64,000 nt of DNA from Gilvibacter sediminis (GCF_028561565.1 NZ_JAQQTE010000023.1:1-64000), one strand, 5' to 3'. Shown: positions 25,358-35,811, numbered from the stretch's first letter. The notes: a model not told the origin generated them from the sequence alone. Numbers and translations: made by a program.

Positions 25358-26716
25358 ATGAGTAGTCGTAGAGAATTTGTAAAAAAGAGTGCCCTGATTG
25401 GAACAGGCCTGGCTCTAGCTCCTAGTTTTACCTTTGCACAAGACCTGAATCCGTTAAAAGATAAACTTCGCGTAGGTCTTATTGGCGTTGGACTGCGAGG
25501 CACCAATCACCTGCAGAACCTCTTGTATAGAGATGATGTGACCATCGTAGCCGTTTGCGATACCGATACCCGCAGAATGCCGGTGGTAGAGGAACTTTTG
25601 CAAAAGCACAATCACCCGGCAGTAAAACAATTCACTGCAGATGAATACGACTACAAGAATCTACTCGCGATGCAAGATATTGACGCGGTGATCATTTCCA
25701 CGCCTTGGCTTTGGCACACTCGCATGGCTAAAGACGCTATGAAAGCGGGCAAATATGTTGGTTTGGAAGTCTCCGCAGCCAACACCATGGAAGAGTGCTG
25801 GGATCTGGTAAACATTCATGAAGAGACCGGGTCTCATTTAATGATCTTAGAGAATGTATGCTACCGCAGAGACGTTATGGCTGCCTTGAATATGGTGAAG
25901 CAAAATGTCTTTGGTGAGCTGTTGCATTTCCGCTGCGGATACCAACACGACCTGCGTTTTGTAAAGTTTAATGACGGCAAGACTGCCTACGGCAAAGGCG
26001 CGGAATTTGGAGAAAAAGGAATTTCGGAATCTGCGTGGAGAACACAGCACAGCTTACTGCGCAATGCCGATGTATATCCTACTCACGGTCTGGGACCTGT
26101 AGCAACCATGTGTGATATCAACCGAGGCAATCGAATGGTGTCTATCTCTTCTATGGCCAGCAAAGCTGTTGGACTCAATAAATACATTGTGGATGTTGGC
26201 GGAGCTGATCACCCCAACGCAAAACTCAAATGGAAACAAGGCGATGTGATCACTTCTATGATTAGCACTTCCAATGGAGAAACTATCATTGTAACCCACG
26301 ATTGTAACTCACCCCGTCCCTATTCGCTTGGCTTTAGAGTACAAGGGAGTGAAGGACTTTGGGAAGTGGACGGCAGCCGTATTTATATAGAAGGTAAGTC
26401 CGATCCGCATCGCTGGGAGGAGGCTCAACCTTGGCTGGACAAATACGATCATCCGCTTTGGAAAAAATATGCAGATCGCGCCACAGGCTCCGGACACGGC
26501 GGAATGGACTTCTTTGTGCTGCACGCCTTTGTAGAATCGGCTAAACGCAATGCAGCGCCTCCTTTGGACGTATATGACGCTGCGGCATGGAGCGCAGTGA
26601 CGCCGCTTTCTGAAGCTTCTATTGCCGCAAATGGAGAAGCCCAAGAATTCCCAGACTTTACGCGCGGTAATTGGGTAAAGCGCAAACCATGGAACTGGAA
26701 CAGCGATCAATTTTAA
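25358..26716 (+). CDS. Gfo/Idh/MocA-family oxidoreductase with Tat signal
   Basis: A 452-residue NAD(P)-dependent sugar or glycoside oxidoreductase. The start MSSRREFVKKSALIGTGLAL is a twin-arginine export signal, so it folds with cofactor before moving to the periplasm. The Rossmann motif follows (RVGLIGVGLRGTNHLQNL, about 38-55), with DTDTRR and the EVSAANTMEECWDLV region replacing the usual EKP. Some Tat-exported relatives are NAD-dependent glycosidases of the GH109 type. A TAACTTTG -7 box lies at 25334-25341. It is 3 bases from the GHMP kinase gene and probably starts an operon of three. Confidence 0.88.
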   Translation: MSSRREFVKKSALIGTGLALAPSFTFAQDLNPLKDKLRVGLIGVGLRGTNHLQNLLYRDDVTIVAVCDTDTRRMPVVEELLQKHNHPAVKQFTADEYDYKNLLAMQDIDAVIISTPWLWHTRMAKDAMKAGKYVGLEVSAANTMEECWDLVNIHEETGSHLMILENVCYRRDVMAALNMVKQNVFGELLHFRCGYQHDLRFVKFNDGKTAYGKGAEFGEKGISESAWRTQHSLLRNADVYPTHGLGPVATMCDINRGNRMVSISSMASKAVGLNKYIVDVGGADHPNAKLKWKQGDVITSMISTSNGETIIVTHDCNSPRPYSLGFRVQGSEGLWEVDGSRIYIEGKSDPHRWEEAQPWLDKYDHPLWKKYADRATGSGHGGMDFFVLHAFVESAKRNAAPPLDVYDAAAWSAVTPLSEASIAANGEAQEFPDFTRGNWVKRKPWNWNSDQF

Positions 26717-26719
26717 AGG

Positions 26720-27790
26720 ATGACCACTATTAAAGCCCCCGCGCGTGTTTGCCTCTTTGGCGACCACCAAGATTATTTAGGATTGCCGGTCATTGCTTGT
26801 GCCATAGATAGGTACATCACTTTTAAAGCTGAGCCCAATGAGACCGAAGCTTTGAACTTTGAGTTCGTCGATCTTAAAAAAACCAGAACACTTTCATTGA
26901 ATGAAGACCTCAATTCCTTTGAACCGCAAGATTATATTAAATCGGGTTTAAAAGTATTAGCGGCAAAGGGCGTAAAAATCCATACTGGTCATGACATTCA
27001 GGTTAGCGGAAACATTCCAATCAATGCCGGACTGAGCAGCTCTTCTGCTTTTGTGGTGGGTTGGCTTACTTTGGTGCTTAAATTAACCGACCATTTGGAT
27101 CGATTCAGCTCCGCAGAAATCGGCCATATGGCTTATTTGGCTGAAGTGGAAGAGCACGGACAAGCTGGAGGTAAAATGGACCAATACACTTCAGCTATTG
27201 GTGGAGCGATCTATATCAATACTCGTAAAGACATGAGTTTTGAACCGGTTAAATTACCTTTCCAAAAGCTGATCATTGCCAGTTCCGGAGTCCCAAAAAC
27301 TACCTTAGCTGGTTTGAGAAACCTCAATGAGAAAGCCCATAAGGCTATTGCTCAGGTAAAAAGTCACGTACCCGACTTTGATCAATATGCCCATCATTCC
27401 GCTGCGAATTATGTGAATTATGTAGAAGACGATCTAAAAGAGATTTTCATTGCAGCCTATGGCAATTATCAAAACACGCGTTTTGCAATGGCCTGCCTTC
27501 AAGACAGGCCAGAAGAAGTTCGATTTTTAGGAAGCTTGATGAACCGTCATCACAGTATTTTACAGAGCCTTTTGAAGATCACTACGCCAGAGATAGATCG
27601 TTTGATCTCCGCTGCCCATGAAGCGGGCGCCTTGGGCGCTAAAATTGTCGGTTCCGGAGGTGGGGGTTGTATTGCTTGTATTCCTGCGGAAGGGAAAGAG
27701 CAAGAACTTATCAGCTCACTTAAGGCCGCGGGAGCTGTTGAAGTATTTGAGGCGCGCGTATCTGCGGGTGCAAAAGACCTTAGGCTATGA
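26720..27790 (+). CDS. GHMP sugar kinase, galactokinase-like
   Basis: A 356-residue kinase with the three GHMP motifs: PARVCLFGDHQDYLGLPVI at the start (as in the galactokinase signature, with D replacing E in GEH), INAGLSSSSAFVVGW (ATP loop), and GAKIVGSGGGGCIACIP near the end. HGQAGGKMDQYTSAIGG resembles the catalytic region of anomeric sugar kinases. It probably phosphorylates C1 of a sugar. It overlaps the next gene by ATGA, and the partner nucleotidyltransferase suggests the product is turned into an NDP-sugar. Confidence 0.85.
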   Translation: MTTIKAPARVCLFGDHQDYLGLPVIACAIDRYITFKAEPNETEALNFEFVDLKKTRTLSLNEDLNSFEPQDYIKSGLKVLAAKGVKIHTGHDIQVSGNIPINAGLSSSSAFVVGWLTLVLKLTDHLDRFSSAEIGHMAYLAEVEEHGQAGGKMDQYTSAIGGAIYINTRKDMSFEPVKLPFQKLIIASSGVPKTTLAGLRNLNEKAHKAIAQVKSHVPDFDQYAHHSAANYVNYVEDDLKEIFIAAYGNYQNTRFAMACLQDRPEEVRFLGSLMNRHHSILQSLLKITTPEIDRLISAAHEAGALGAKIVGSGGGGCIACIPAEGKEQELISSLKAAGAVEVFEARVSAGAKDLRL

Positions 27791-28632
27791 AAACACTGAT
27801 CATTTTAGCCGGCGGCGCATCCAGCCGCATGAAGAAATCACAAGCCAGTGCAGGTTTAAGTGCTGCAGAAGTAGCTGCGGCAAATGCGAGTGCTAAGTGT
27901 TTGATTGTTTTGCAGGGCGATGAGCGTCCGGTGCTTGATTACATCATAAAAAACGCGCAGGCTGCATATTATTCCGAAATTATTTTAATCACGTCACCTC
28001 AAAACGATAGCTTCAAATCGTGGTATGGCGATAATACTTGGAATAAAGAGCGACTTGGTGTTACTATTAAATTTGCTATTCAATACATTCCCGAAGGCCG
28101 CGAAAAACCTTATGGAACAGCTGATGCCCTTCAACAAGCCATGGATCAATACCCTGAGCTTAAGGAAAAGGAATTCGTTGTTTGTAACAGTGATAATCTT
28201 TATTCAGCCGATGCGCTTAATCAATTACAAACCACTGATGCCAAAAATGCCTTTATTGCTTACGACAGAAGTGGTTTAGATTTTCCTGAAGAGAAGATTG
28301 CAAGATTTGCTTTATGTCGATTGAATAAAGAGAATGAATTAATCGACATCATCGAAAAACCAAAACTTGAAGAACTGGAAAACTATCGCGATAAGACGGA
28401 TACTCTGAGGGTAAGCATGAATATCTTCAAGTTTAATGGCGCCGATCTTTACTGGTGGCTCGTAGATTGTCCAGAAAACCCTGAACGCAAAGAAAAAGAA
28501 CTTCCCACCGCCATTTGGTTAATGATTCGAAACATGCGTAATGCCACTATGCTGGGTATTCCTTTAAAAGAACACGTCCCCGACTTAACCACTAAGGAGG
28601 ACATCGCGATTTTTAGATCACAATTGAAATAA
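27787..28632 (+). CDS. NTP-transferase-family nucleotidyltransferase
   Basis: A 281-residue nucleotidyltransferase, starting IILAGGASSRMKKS (the LAGGxGxR-type NTP loop) and carrying VCNSDNLY (metal site) and IIEKPKLEEL (sugar-phosphate-binding EKP). The loop carries an insertion (about residues 18-35, Ala/Ser-rich) before the K of AKCLIVL. It would couple a sugar 1-phosphate to NTP. It overlaps the kinase gene by 4 bases; together they resemble the two halves of bifunctional salvage enzymes such as Fkp of Bacteroides. Confidence 0.85.
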   Translation: MKTLIILAGGASSRMKKSQASAGLSAAEVAAANASAKCLIVLQGDERPVLDYIIKNAQAAYYSEIILITSPQNDSFKSWYGDNTWNKERLGVTIKFAIQYIPEGREKPYGTADALQQAMDQYPELKEKEFVVCNSDNLYSADALNQLQTTDAKNAFIAYDRSGLDFPEEKIARFALCRLNKENELIDIIEKPKLEELENYRDKTDTLRVSMNIFKFNGADLYWWLVDCPENPERKEKELPTAIWLMIRNMRNATMLGIPLKEHVPDLTTKEDIAIFRSQLK

Positions 28633-28636
28633 ACAA

Positions 28637-28666
28637 AAAAACCCGAAGCGTCAACTTCGGGTTTTT
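28637..28666. terminator. bidirectional terminator between the sugar operon and aconitase
   Basis: AAAAACCCGAAG, loop CGTCAA, CTTCGGGTTTTT between convergent genes. Confidence 0.85.
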
Positions 28667-28685
28667 AATATTAAGGCGCTTTAAT

Positions 28686-30950
28686 TTAAGCGTTCTGTTT
28701 TTTAATCAGGTTCAAAGCAGACCCTTCACGGTACCACTCAATTTGAGCAGCGTTGTAAGTATGGTTCGCCATGATGGTGTCTTTAGATCCATCTGCGTGA
28801 ACAACTTCTATAGTTAATGGCTTACCTGGAGCAAAGTCCGCGATGTCCACAAAGTTGAAGGTATCGTCTTCTTGGATCAGATCATAATCTGCCTCATTGG
28901 CAAAGGTCAATCCGAGCATACCCTGCTTTTTCAAGTTAGTCTCGTGAATACGTGCAAAAGACTTCACCAATACCGCAGCTACTCCTAAGTGACGTGGCTG
29001 CATAGCCGCATGCTCTCTCGAAGATCCTTCTCCGTAGTTGTGATCTCCAACCACGATGGTGCGAATCCCTTTAGCTTTGTAAGCGCGTTGGGTATCTGGT
29101 ACTCCTCCGTATTCACCGTCTAGTTGGTTCTTAACGAAGTTGGTCTTTTTGTTATATGCATTCACCGCACCGATCAAGGTGTTGTTTGCAATATTGTCTA
29201 AGTGACCGCGGTAACGCAACCATGGACCTGCCATAGAAATGTGGTCCGTAGTACACTTCCCGAAAGCTTTGATCAAGAGTTTTACCCCTTGCAGCTCGCT
29301 GTCTTGAATAGGCTCAAAAGGTGTAAGCAGTTGCAAGCGCTCAGAAGTTGGGCTCACTACTACGTTGATTCCGCTTCCGTCCTCAACAGGCTCTAGATAA
29401 CCAGCATCTTCTACATCAAATCCTTGTGGAGGCAATTCCAGTCCTTTTGGCTCGTCTAGCTTCACCTCAACACCGTCTTCATTGATCAGGGTATCGTTTA
29501 CAGGATCAAAATCCAAACGTCCAGAGATTGCAATGGCAGCAACCATTTCTGGAGAACCTACAAAAGCGTGTGTGTTCGGGTTACCGTCTGCACGCTTAGA
29601 GAAGTTTCTGTTAAAGGAGTGCACAATGGTGTTCTTTTCTTCTCCGAGGAGATCAGAACGGTCCCACTGTCCAATACATGGACCACAAGCGTTGGTAAAG
29701 ATGGTCGCTCCTAAGTTTTCAAACACACTTAGTAAACCATCGCGCTCTGCAGTAAAGCGAATCTGTTCCGATCCTGGATTGATTCCAAAATCACTCTTTG
29801 GCTTTAGTTTTTTGTCGATGGCCTGCTGGGCGATACTCGCAGCTCTGGTCAAATCCTCATAAGAAGAGTTGGTACAAGAACCGATCAATCCCCACATTAC
29901 GTTTAGTGGCCAATCGTTCTCTTTTGCCTTAGGTCCTAACTCTCCCACTGGAGTCGCTAAGTCTGGAGTAAAAGGTCCGTTCAAGTGTGGACGCAACTCA
30001 GAAAGGTTGATCTCAATCACTTGGTCAAAATATTGTTCTGGATTCGCGTATACCTCAGGGTCTCCTGTTAGGTATTCACGGATCTTATTGGCTTCATCGG
30101 CAATTTCTTCACGATCAGTAGCGCGTAAGAAACGCTCCATAGCATCGTCATATCCAAAAGTAGAAGTCGTAGCACCGATCTCTGCTCCCATATTACAAAT
30201 GGTTCCTTTTCCTGTACAAGAAAGGTTGGTTGCTCCAGGCCCGAAGTACTCTACAATGGCTCCTGTTCCTCCCTTTACAGTTAGGATACCTGCTACTTTC
30301 AAGATCACATCTTTAGAAGCCGTCCATCCGTTGAGCTCTCCGGTTAATTTCACACCGATGAGTTTTGGAAATTTAAGCTCCCATGGCATACCAGCCATAA
30401 CGTCTACGGCATCAGCTCCACCAACTCCAACGGCAACCATTCCTAAACCACCCGCGTTCACGGTGTGAGAATCCGTCCCGATCATCATACCTCCTGGGAA
30501 GGCGTAGTTCTCTAGAACCACTTGGTGAATGATCCCTGCTCCTGGTTTCCAGAAACCGATTCCGTATTTGTTAGATACAGACTCCAGGAAATCAAATACC
30601 TCACTACTGGTCTCATTAGCACGCTTTAGATCTGCTGCAGCTCCTTGTTTGGCCTGGATCAAGTGATCACAGTGTACTGTAGTTGGCACAGCAACTTTTT
30701 GTTTTCCGGCTTGCATGAACTGCAACAAAGCCATTTGCGCCGTAGCATCTTGACATGCGATGCGGTCTGGAGCAAAATCAACATAATCCTTTCCACGAAC
30801 AAAAGGCTGGGAAGGCATCTCATCCCAAAGGTGAGCATAAAGAATTTTCTCGGCCAGCGTTAAAGGCTTACCTGTTAGTGCTTTTGCAGCATCTACCTTC
30901 TGCGCCATCTGCGCATAGGTATTTTTTATCATGTCAATGTCAAATGCCAT
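28686..30950 (-). CDS. aconitate hydratase
   Basis: Interconverts citrate and isocitrate in the TCA cycle with a [4Fe-4S] cluster. The 754-residue protein is of the mitochondrial type found in Bacteroidota. Key segments are [48 protein letters not shown] and [12 protein letters not shown] (cluster Cys), [20 protein letters not shown], and in the swivel domain [19 protein letters not shown]. Length is normal. It stands alone, with no other TCA gene adjacent. Confidence 0.96.
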   Translation of the reverse strand: MAFDIDMIKNTYAQMAQKVDAAKALTGKPLTLAEKILYAHLWDEMPSQPFVRGKDYVDFAPDRIACQDATAQMALLQFMQAGKQKVAVPTTVHCDHLIQAKQGAAADLKRANETSSEVFDFLESVSNKYGIGFWKPGAGIIHQVVLENYAFPGGMMIGTDSHTVNAGGLGMVAVGVGGADAVDVMAGMPWELKFPKLIGVKLTGELNGWTASKDVILKVAGILTVKGGTGAIVEYFGPGATNLSCTGKGTICNMGAEIGATTSTFGYDDAMERFLRATDREEIADEANKIREYLTGDPEVYANPEQYFDQVIEINLSELRPHLNGPFTPDLATPVGELGPKAKENDWPLNVMWGLIGSCTNSSYEDLTRAASIAQQAIDKKLKPKSDFGINPGSEQIRFTAERDGLLSVFENLGATIFTNACGPCIGQWDRSDLLGEEKNTIVHSFNRNFSKRADGNPNTHAFVGSPEMVAAIAISGRLDFDPVNDTLINEDGVEVKLDEPKGLELPPQGFDVEDAGYLEPVEDGSGINVVVSPTSERLQLLTPFEPIQDSELQGVKLLIKAFGKCTTDHISMAGPWLRYRGHLDNIANNTLIGAVNAYNKKTNFVKNQLDGEYGGVPDTQRAYKAKGIRTIVVGDHNYGEGSSREHAAMQPRHLGVAAVLVKSFARIHETNLKKQGMLGLTFANEADYDLIQEDDTFNFVDIADFAPGKPLTIEVVHADGSKDTIMANHTYNAAQIEWYREGSALNLIKKQNA

Positions 30951-31122
30951 ATGTATCTATTTTTTTGGAAGTGTTGCGAAAATACAAAAAAATCGTTTGA
31001 TTTTTATGTCCAATATGCCCTGAACTTAGCCGTATAGTTACGATTTACGGGAATGATAAATTCCGAATTAAAAATTGAACAACCTCTAAAATTCTGGGAG
31101 TCTTTATTGCTGACTTAGCAAT

Positions 31123-32259
31123 CTAAGGGGCTTGAAAATAGCGTTTTACCATTTGGCGGTCCCTTAAATTCATCATCGGGCGCTCGTAAATTCGATACAA
31201 AACATAGGAAGCCACAAAGGTCAATGCCAAATAAACCAAGACATAGACCCCTTTATCAATCAAGGATAGACGCTCAGTAGGCAAGAAATACTTGAGCAGT
31301 TGTAGCACGACAGAATAATGCAATAAATACATGCTGTAGGAGATCAAACTAATGCGGGTTACCGAACCGCGTATAATTCGCGGCGCTGTTTTCCAAGCAC
31401 TGAGCACGGGTAAAAACAAAGCGATTACTAAAGAACAGAAAGGCAAATAACCCACATTCCAAACCCAAGGATGACTGTCTATGAACCAGCCCAACATGGG
31501 AACCCCAAAACTGATCAGCAGCATCCCCAAAACTCCAACAAGGAAAAGTATCCAGCGGTTGCGCTGCCAAAAATCAGCAAAATATTGAGCTGCATAGGCT
31601 CCAAGCATACCGTAAAAGATCGCGTCCAAACGATAGATCATCACGGCCTTGAGCTCCGTATTCCAAAAGATCATATCAGACTCAGCCACCTGCAATTGAT
31701 AGAAGACTTTAGACATCAAGCCAAACAAGATCATTCCAATAGCGGTGTACAGAAAGGCTTTATGAGCTTTTAATTTGAGAAACTTCCAAAGCGCCCAAGC
31801 CAAAATCGGCGCGAGCAAATAGGTGAATTCTTCTATGGGTAAACTCCAGGATTCTGTAAAGAAAATGTCCATGGAGCTAAAGGCATTCTGAATAAAGAAA
31901 AAGTACTTCCAAAGACTCTCTGGCAAATCGCGTCCCATAAAAAGAACAATCCCAATATTGACCAAGAGGATCAAATAATAATTGGGCAGCGTTCTAAACC
32001 AGCGACGTACCCAAAAGTAGCCCACACCTTGCTTGTTGTATCCCCCACTAAACTGTCTTAAAAGAATCCTTCCAATTAAAAATCCGCTTAAAACAAAGAA
32101 GATCTCTACGCCCAAGACGCCCATAAGTCGCAAAAGTTCTCCAGGCAAGCCTGGCAATTCAGGAACGATCCACAGCGCATGAGAAAACACCACAAATAGA
32201 ATGGCAACCGCTCGCATCAGGTCTAAACCAAAAATACGCTTGGAGTAATCTATTTGCAT
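31123..32259 (-). CDS. acyltransferase 3 family membrane protein
   Basis: A 378-residue integral membrane acyltransferase with about ten hydrophobic helices, related to OafA-type O-acetylases of surface polysaccharide. The family motifs are present: GLDLMRAVAILFVVFSHALW at the start and GVEIFFVLSGFLIGRILLR, with R and H in the expected places. It has no periplasmic SGNH domain. Acceptor unknown. Divergent from the copper-protein gene at 32284; the 172 bases between it and aconitase show nothing striking. Confidence 0.88.
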   Translation of the reverse strand: MQIDYSKRIFGLDLMRAVAILFVVFSHALWIVPELPGLPGELLRLMGVLGVEIFFVLSGFLIGRILLRQFSGGYNKQGVGYFWVRRWFRTLPNYYLILLVNIGIVLFMGRDLPESLWKYFFFIQNAFSSMDIFFTESWSLPIEEFTYLLAPILAWALWKFLKLKAHKAFLYTAIGMILFGLMSKVFYQLQVAESDMIFWNTELKAVMIYRLDAIFYGMLGAYAAQYFADFWQRNRWILFLVGVLGMLLISFGVPMLGWFIDSHPWVWNVGYLPFCSLVIALFLPVLSAWKTAPRIIRGSVTRISLISYSMYLLHYSVVLQLLKYFLPTERLSLIDKGVYVLVYLALTFVASYVLYRIYERPMMNLRDRQMVKRYFQAP

Positions 32260-32283
32260 AAAGGAATATATTTGTAAGTAGCT

Positions 32284-33429
32284 ATGCGCATAAAAGTACT
32301 TAAAATAATTGTCTGGCTTTCATTAGCCGCTGTGCTTGGTGGAGGTCTATACTATTTGCAGCTTTCCAACCGGCACAAGGCCATTGTAAAAACCACCTTG
32401 CTCGCTAAATTAGGCTTGAGTGGAGATTGGCAAGTGAGCTATGGCGCGCGGCAAACAGACTTTTACAGCCCGCTATTCTATGTAGACAATATTTACACCT
32501 CCATGGAAGGACCAAAGGCCATGCGCGGTTTTCAGATCAATCCCACAGACAGCAGTCTGGTTTGGGTCAATGGATTTGAGACTTCCGTTATGGCTGCGGA
32601 TGGAATCACCGAACTCTCCAAGGATTTTATGTGCCACACCAATATGGACTATTATGATCAAAGCTATTACTCCAAATGGCAGATTCCCAATAGAATTGGT
32701 AGTAATTATCCGCGTTTGGCTACTTTGACCAATGGGATGGAATCCTATCGTTATCCTGAGGGGTTTGGGTTCCCGATTCGGGCTGATGAATTCCTCTATT
32801 TATCCACGCAAGTCTTAAACCACAACTTAAAAGGTCTCTTATTTGGACTGAGACATAAGGTGAGTATATTTCATGAGGCTGATGGTCCCGAGCTCAAACC
32901 ATTAAGACCCTTGACCGTCTTTATGATGTTGCCCTATGATCCTTTGTTTCCTTTTGATAACGAGGCTGCAAAGGACGACCCTAGCGTTTGTATCCCTGTG
33001 GAGACCAAAAACCACAATTATGAAGATGCCGAGGGTGTGCGCCGCAGCGGACATTGGGTGGTATTCCCAGGCAAGCAAATCTATCGCAACGACATCACGG
33101 CACAATTGGAGATCAAAGACAGCTTGCAAGTACATCACATTGCCACGCATTTACATCCTTTTGCTACAGGCTTAAAACTCATCAACGCAACAACACAGCA
33201 AGTTTTGTTTCATGCTAAGGCTGTGAATCATAAGGATCGGGTGGGCTTGGAAAAAATTGTGGAATACAGTGACGCTACAGGCTTTACCCTATATACAAAT
33301 CAACAGTATGAATTGGTTTTGGAGACTGATAACACCTCTGGTGAGCGCCAGGACATGATGGCCAGTATGTTCTTTGGTATTTACGACGCTGATCTGGACG
33401 CGCGTCTTAAAGCTCGGTTTGAGAATTAG
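32284..33429 (+). CDS. membrane-anchored protein with copper type II monooxygenase-like ligand pattern
   Basis: A 381-residue protein with an N-terminal hydrophobic anchor (about 6-26). The order and spacing of possible metal ligands follow peptidylglycine alpha-hydroxylating monooxygenase: a CHxxM element (C117, H118), QVLNH with H180 inside a beta-strand, a H-x-H element in HHIATHLHP (H289, H291), and MMASMF (M358/M359) near the C-terminus. In that family these bind CuH and CuM. A TATATTTG box at 32267-32274 would give an almost leaderless transcript. Substrate unknown. It overlaps the convergent MoxR gene by 4 bases. Confidence 0.6.
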   Translation: MRIKVLKIIVWLSLAAVLGGGLYYLQLSNRHKAIVKTTLLAKLGLSGDWQVSYGARQTDFYSPLFYVDNIYTSMEGPKAMRGFQINPTDSSLVWVNGFETSVMAADGITELSKDFMCHTNMDYYDQSYYSKWQIPNRIGSNYPRLATLTNGMESYRYPEGFGFPIRADEFLYLSTQVLNHNLKGLLFGLRHKVSIFHEADGPELKPLRPLTVFMMLPYDPLFPFDNEAAKDDPSVCIPVETKNHNYEDAEGVRRSGHWVVFPGKQIYRNDITAQLEIKDSLQVHHIATHLHPFATGLKLINATTQQVLFHAKAVNHKDRVGLEKIVEYSDATGFTLYTNQQYELVLETDNTSGERQDMMASMFFGIYDADLDARLKARFEN

Positions 33430-34379
33430 AACAAGTCTTTAATGATGGCCTCAATGGTCACCCCTTCTGCTTCTGCCTTGTAGTTCTTGATCATTCTATG
33501 ACGCAACACCCCATAAGCTACTTGCTGAACGTCTTCAATATCTGGAGAGTATTTTCCGCGGATGGCAGCATTAGCCTTAGCGGCTAAAATTAGGTTCTGC
33601 GAGGCTCTTGGCCCTGCTCCCCAATCCACATAGGTCTTTACCATCTCAGTAGCGGTAGTTTCTTTTGGACGGGTCTTACCTACCATGGTCACCGCGTATT
33701 CAATAACATTATCGGCAACAGGGATACGTCTGATCAACTGCTGAAACCCAATGATCTCTTGAGCATTGAATAGTGTATTGACGCTGGCTTGATTGTCTGT
33801 AGTGGTGTTTTTCACTACCGAAACTTCTTCCTCAAATGTTGGATACTTCAAGTTGATCGCAAACATAAAACGGTCCAACTGCGCTTCTGGCAGTGGATAG
33901 GTTCCTTCTTGTTCAATTGGGTTTTGCGTTGCCAAAACGAAATACGGCAAGTCTAAGGGATAGTGCTTTCCAGCCACAGTCACCGCGCGCTCTTGCATGG
34001 CCTCTAGCAAAGCTGCCTGAGTTTTAGGTGGTGTACGGTTGATCTCATCCGCCAAGATAACGTTGGCAAAAATAGGCCCCTTTACAAAGGTGAAATTTCT
34101 ATTCTGATCCAAGATCTCTGCCCCTAAGATATCACTAGGCATAAGGTCTGGAGTGAACTGGATGCGTTTAAAGTCCAGTCCAAGGGTTTGAGCAACGGTA
34201 TTAACCAAAAGGGTTTTCGCCAATCCCGGAACTCCAATGAGCAGCGCGTGTCCTCCAGAGAATATAGCCAGTAGCACTTGGTCAATGACCTCTTCTTGTC
34301 CTACAATAACTTTGGCAATCTCTGTCTTTAAGGCTTTATACTTCTCGACCAATTGGCCGATCGCTGCTACGTCACTCAT
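33426..34379 (-). CDS. MoxR-family AAA+ ATPase
   Basis: A 317-residue ATPase with Walker A GVPGLAKTLLVN, Walker B VILADEINRTPPKTQAALLEAMQE, sensor 1 LATQNPIEQEGTYPLPEAQLDRFMF and a C-terminal lid. MoxR proteins act as chaperones, often loading cofactors into partner proteins that carry VWA or DUF58 domains; no such partner gene lies next to it here. It follows the SurA-like gene by 1 base, so it is probably the last gene of the chaperone operon. Confidence 0.92.
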   Translation of the reverse strand: MSDVAAIGQLVEKYKALKTEIAKVIVGQEEVIDQVLLAIFSGGHALLIGVPGLAKTLLVNTVAQTLGLDFKRIQFTPDLMPSDILGAEILDQNRNFTFVKGPIFANVILADEINRTPPKTQAALLEAMQERAVTVAGKHYPLDLPYFVLATQNPIEQEGTYPLPEAQLDRFMFAINLKYPTFEEEVSVVKNTTTDNQASVNTLFNAQEIIGFQQLIRRIPVADNVIEYAVTMVGKTRPKETTATEMVKTYVDWGAGPRASQNLILAAKANAAIRGKYSPDIEDVQQVAYGVLRHRMIKNYKAEAEGVTIEAIIKDLF

Positions 34380-34380
34380 A

Positions 34381-35811
34381 TTAATTCTTTATCCAATTGC
34401 TGGCAAAATCACAGTCGTAATAATCCCGATTCACACTTACAAAGGTTTCTAAGATCTTCTCATCTTGCCACTCCTCAATAGCTCTACGACGCTTGTCATT
34501 CAAGGCGAGGTCCTTGATCTTTTCGTAATCTTTAGAGTAGTCAGCCTGGTGTTCGTCATAACGATCGGTCACCATGATGATCTTGAATTTCTTACGCCCG
34601 GTGCGGTCTGCATCGGTCAATACTTGAGAAACCTCCTTGTCTTTTAGGTTGTAGATCTGTTGAGACAATACGGGATCCATTTTGGTCAGGTCAAAACGGG
34701 TATCACCACTTACTGGATTTACCAATTGCCCACCGTCATTCTTGGTTTCTTTTTCGTCGGATTCGCTCTTAGCTGCTTCAGCAAAGGTCAGCTCACCATC
34801 AACAATACGTTGACGAATGTTCTCGATCTTGGCTTTCGCTACTGCAACAGTCTCATCGGTTACATCAGGGATCAAAAGAATATGGCGCACGTCTACGGTT
34901 TGCCCGCGGATCTTATCCACCATTAAAATGTGATAACCGAATTCTGACTCAAAAGGCTCACTCACTTCTCCCTCTTGCAAGGAGAAAGCCATGTCTTTAA
35001 ATTCCTTTACAAAATTGTCGGAACGCTTCAGGCTGATCTTACCTCCCTTAGTACTCGATCCCGGATCTTGAGAATACAGTACTGCTTTGGTAGCGAATGA
35101 TTCTCCGTTCTCAACAATACCGCGTCTAAATTCGTTTAAACGGTCAATTACTTTTTGGATCTCCTCCTGAGGGATCTCAGGCTCAATAACGATCTGCGCG
35201 ATCTCAACCTCCGCGCTGAATAGCGGACGCTCATCTACAGGAATTGAATTAAAGAAGGTTCTCACCTCTTCTGGAGTGATCTCTACCCCTTCAATGATCT
35301 TGTTCTGCATTTCAGAGGCCAACATATTGTCTTTGTTGATCTGGAAAAGCTCTGCTCTCAGTTCAGGCATGGTCTTTTTCTTATAGAATTTCAAAACCTG
35401 CTCTTCTGAGTTGAACTGCGCCAGCATGTACTGTATCTGCTGATCAGTAGTCGCATTCACCTGTGCATCTGGAATGATCACACTGTCCTGAATGGCGTGA
35501 TGCGCGTATAGTTTTTCTTCCATCAAAGTTCCCAAAAGCTCACAACGTGTAATGTCTGCAGTTGAAAAACCTTGCTGTTCTATTTGAATGTATTTACGAT
35601 CGATATCACTGTCCAAAACGATGTATTTACCCACTTGGGCACTTACCCCGTCCACTTTGAATTTCTCAAAGGTCTTCACAGTATCAATGACCTGTTGACT
35701 CGCCGCAACTCCCGTGCTATCTACCTCTACTACTTCCTGCGCCTGCAATTGCAACCCAACTAAAGCCAGGGCGGCAAAACATAAACGGCTATTGATAAAC
35801 TTCGAAATCAT
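34381..35811 (-). CDS. SurA-like periplasmic chaperone with two parvulin domains
   Basis: A 476-residue periplasmic folding factor for outer-membrane proteins. A signal peptide (MISKFINSRLCFAALALVGLQLQAQ) precedes a SurA N-terminal domain (VDGVSAQVGKYIVLDSDIDRKYI) and two parvulin-type segments, one with DPGSSTKGGKISLKRSDNFV and FESEFGYHILMVDKIRGQ, the other starting VDVRHILLIPDVTD. I start at 35811; an ATG five codons upstream is possible. The start lies inside the end of the preceding gene, showing coupling. Function inferred from SurA. Confidence 0.88.
   Translation of the reverse strand: MISKFINSRLCFAALALVGLQLQAQEVVEVDSTGVAASQQVIDTVKTFEKFKVDGVSAQVGKYIVLDSDIDRKYIQIEQQGFSTADITRCELLGTLMEEKLYAHHAIQDSVIIPDAQVNATTDQQIQYMLAQFNSEEQVLKFYKKKTMPELRAELFQINKDNMLASEMQNKIIEGVEITPEEVRTFFNSIPVDERPLFSAEVEIAQIVIEPEIPQEEIQKVIDRLNEFRRGIVENGESFATKAVLYSQDPGSSTKGGKISLKRSDNFVKEFKDMAFSLQEGEVSEPFESEFGYHILMVDKIRGQTVDVRHILLIPDVTDETVAVAKAKIENIRQRIVDGELTFAEAAKSESDEKETKNDGGQLVNPVSGDTRFDLTKMDPVLSQQIYNLKDKEVSQVLTDADRTGRKKFKIIMVTDRYDEHQADYSKDYEKIKDLALNDKRRRAIEEWQDEKILETFVSVNRDYYDCDFASNWIKN

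Noticed and set aside
29482-30468. Two plus-strand frames opposite aconitase
   Set aside because: They are shadows of the well-supported aconitase gene and show no family features.
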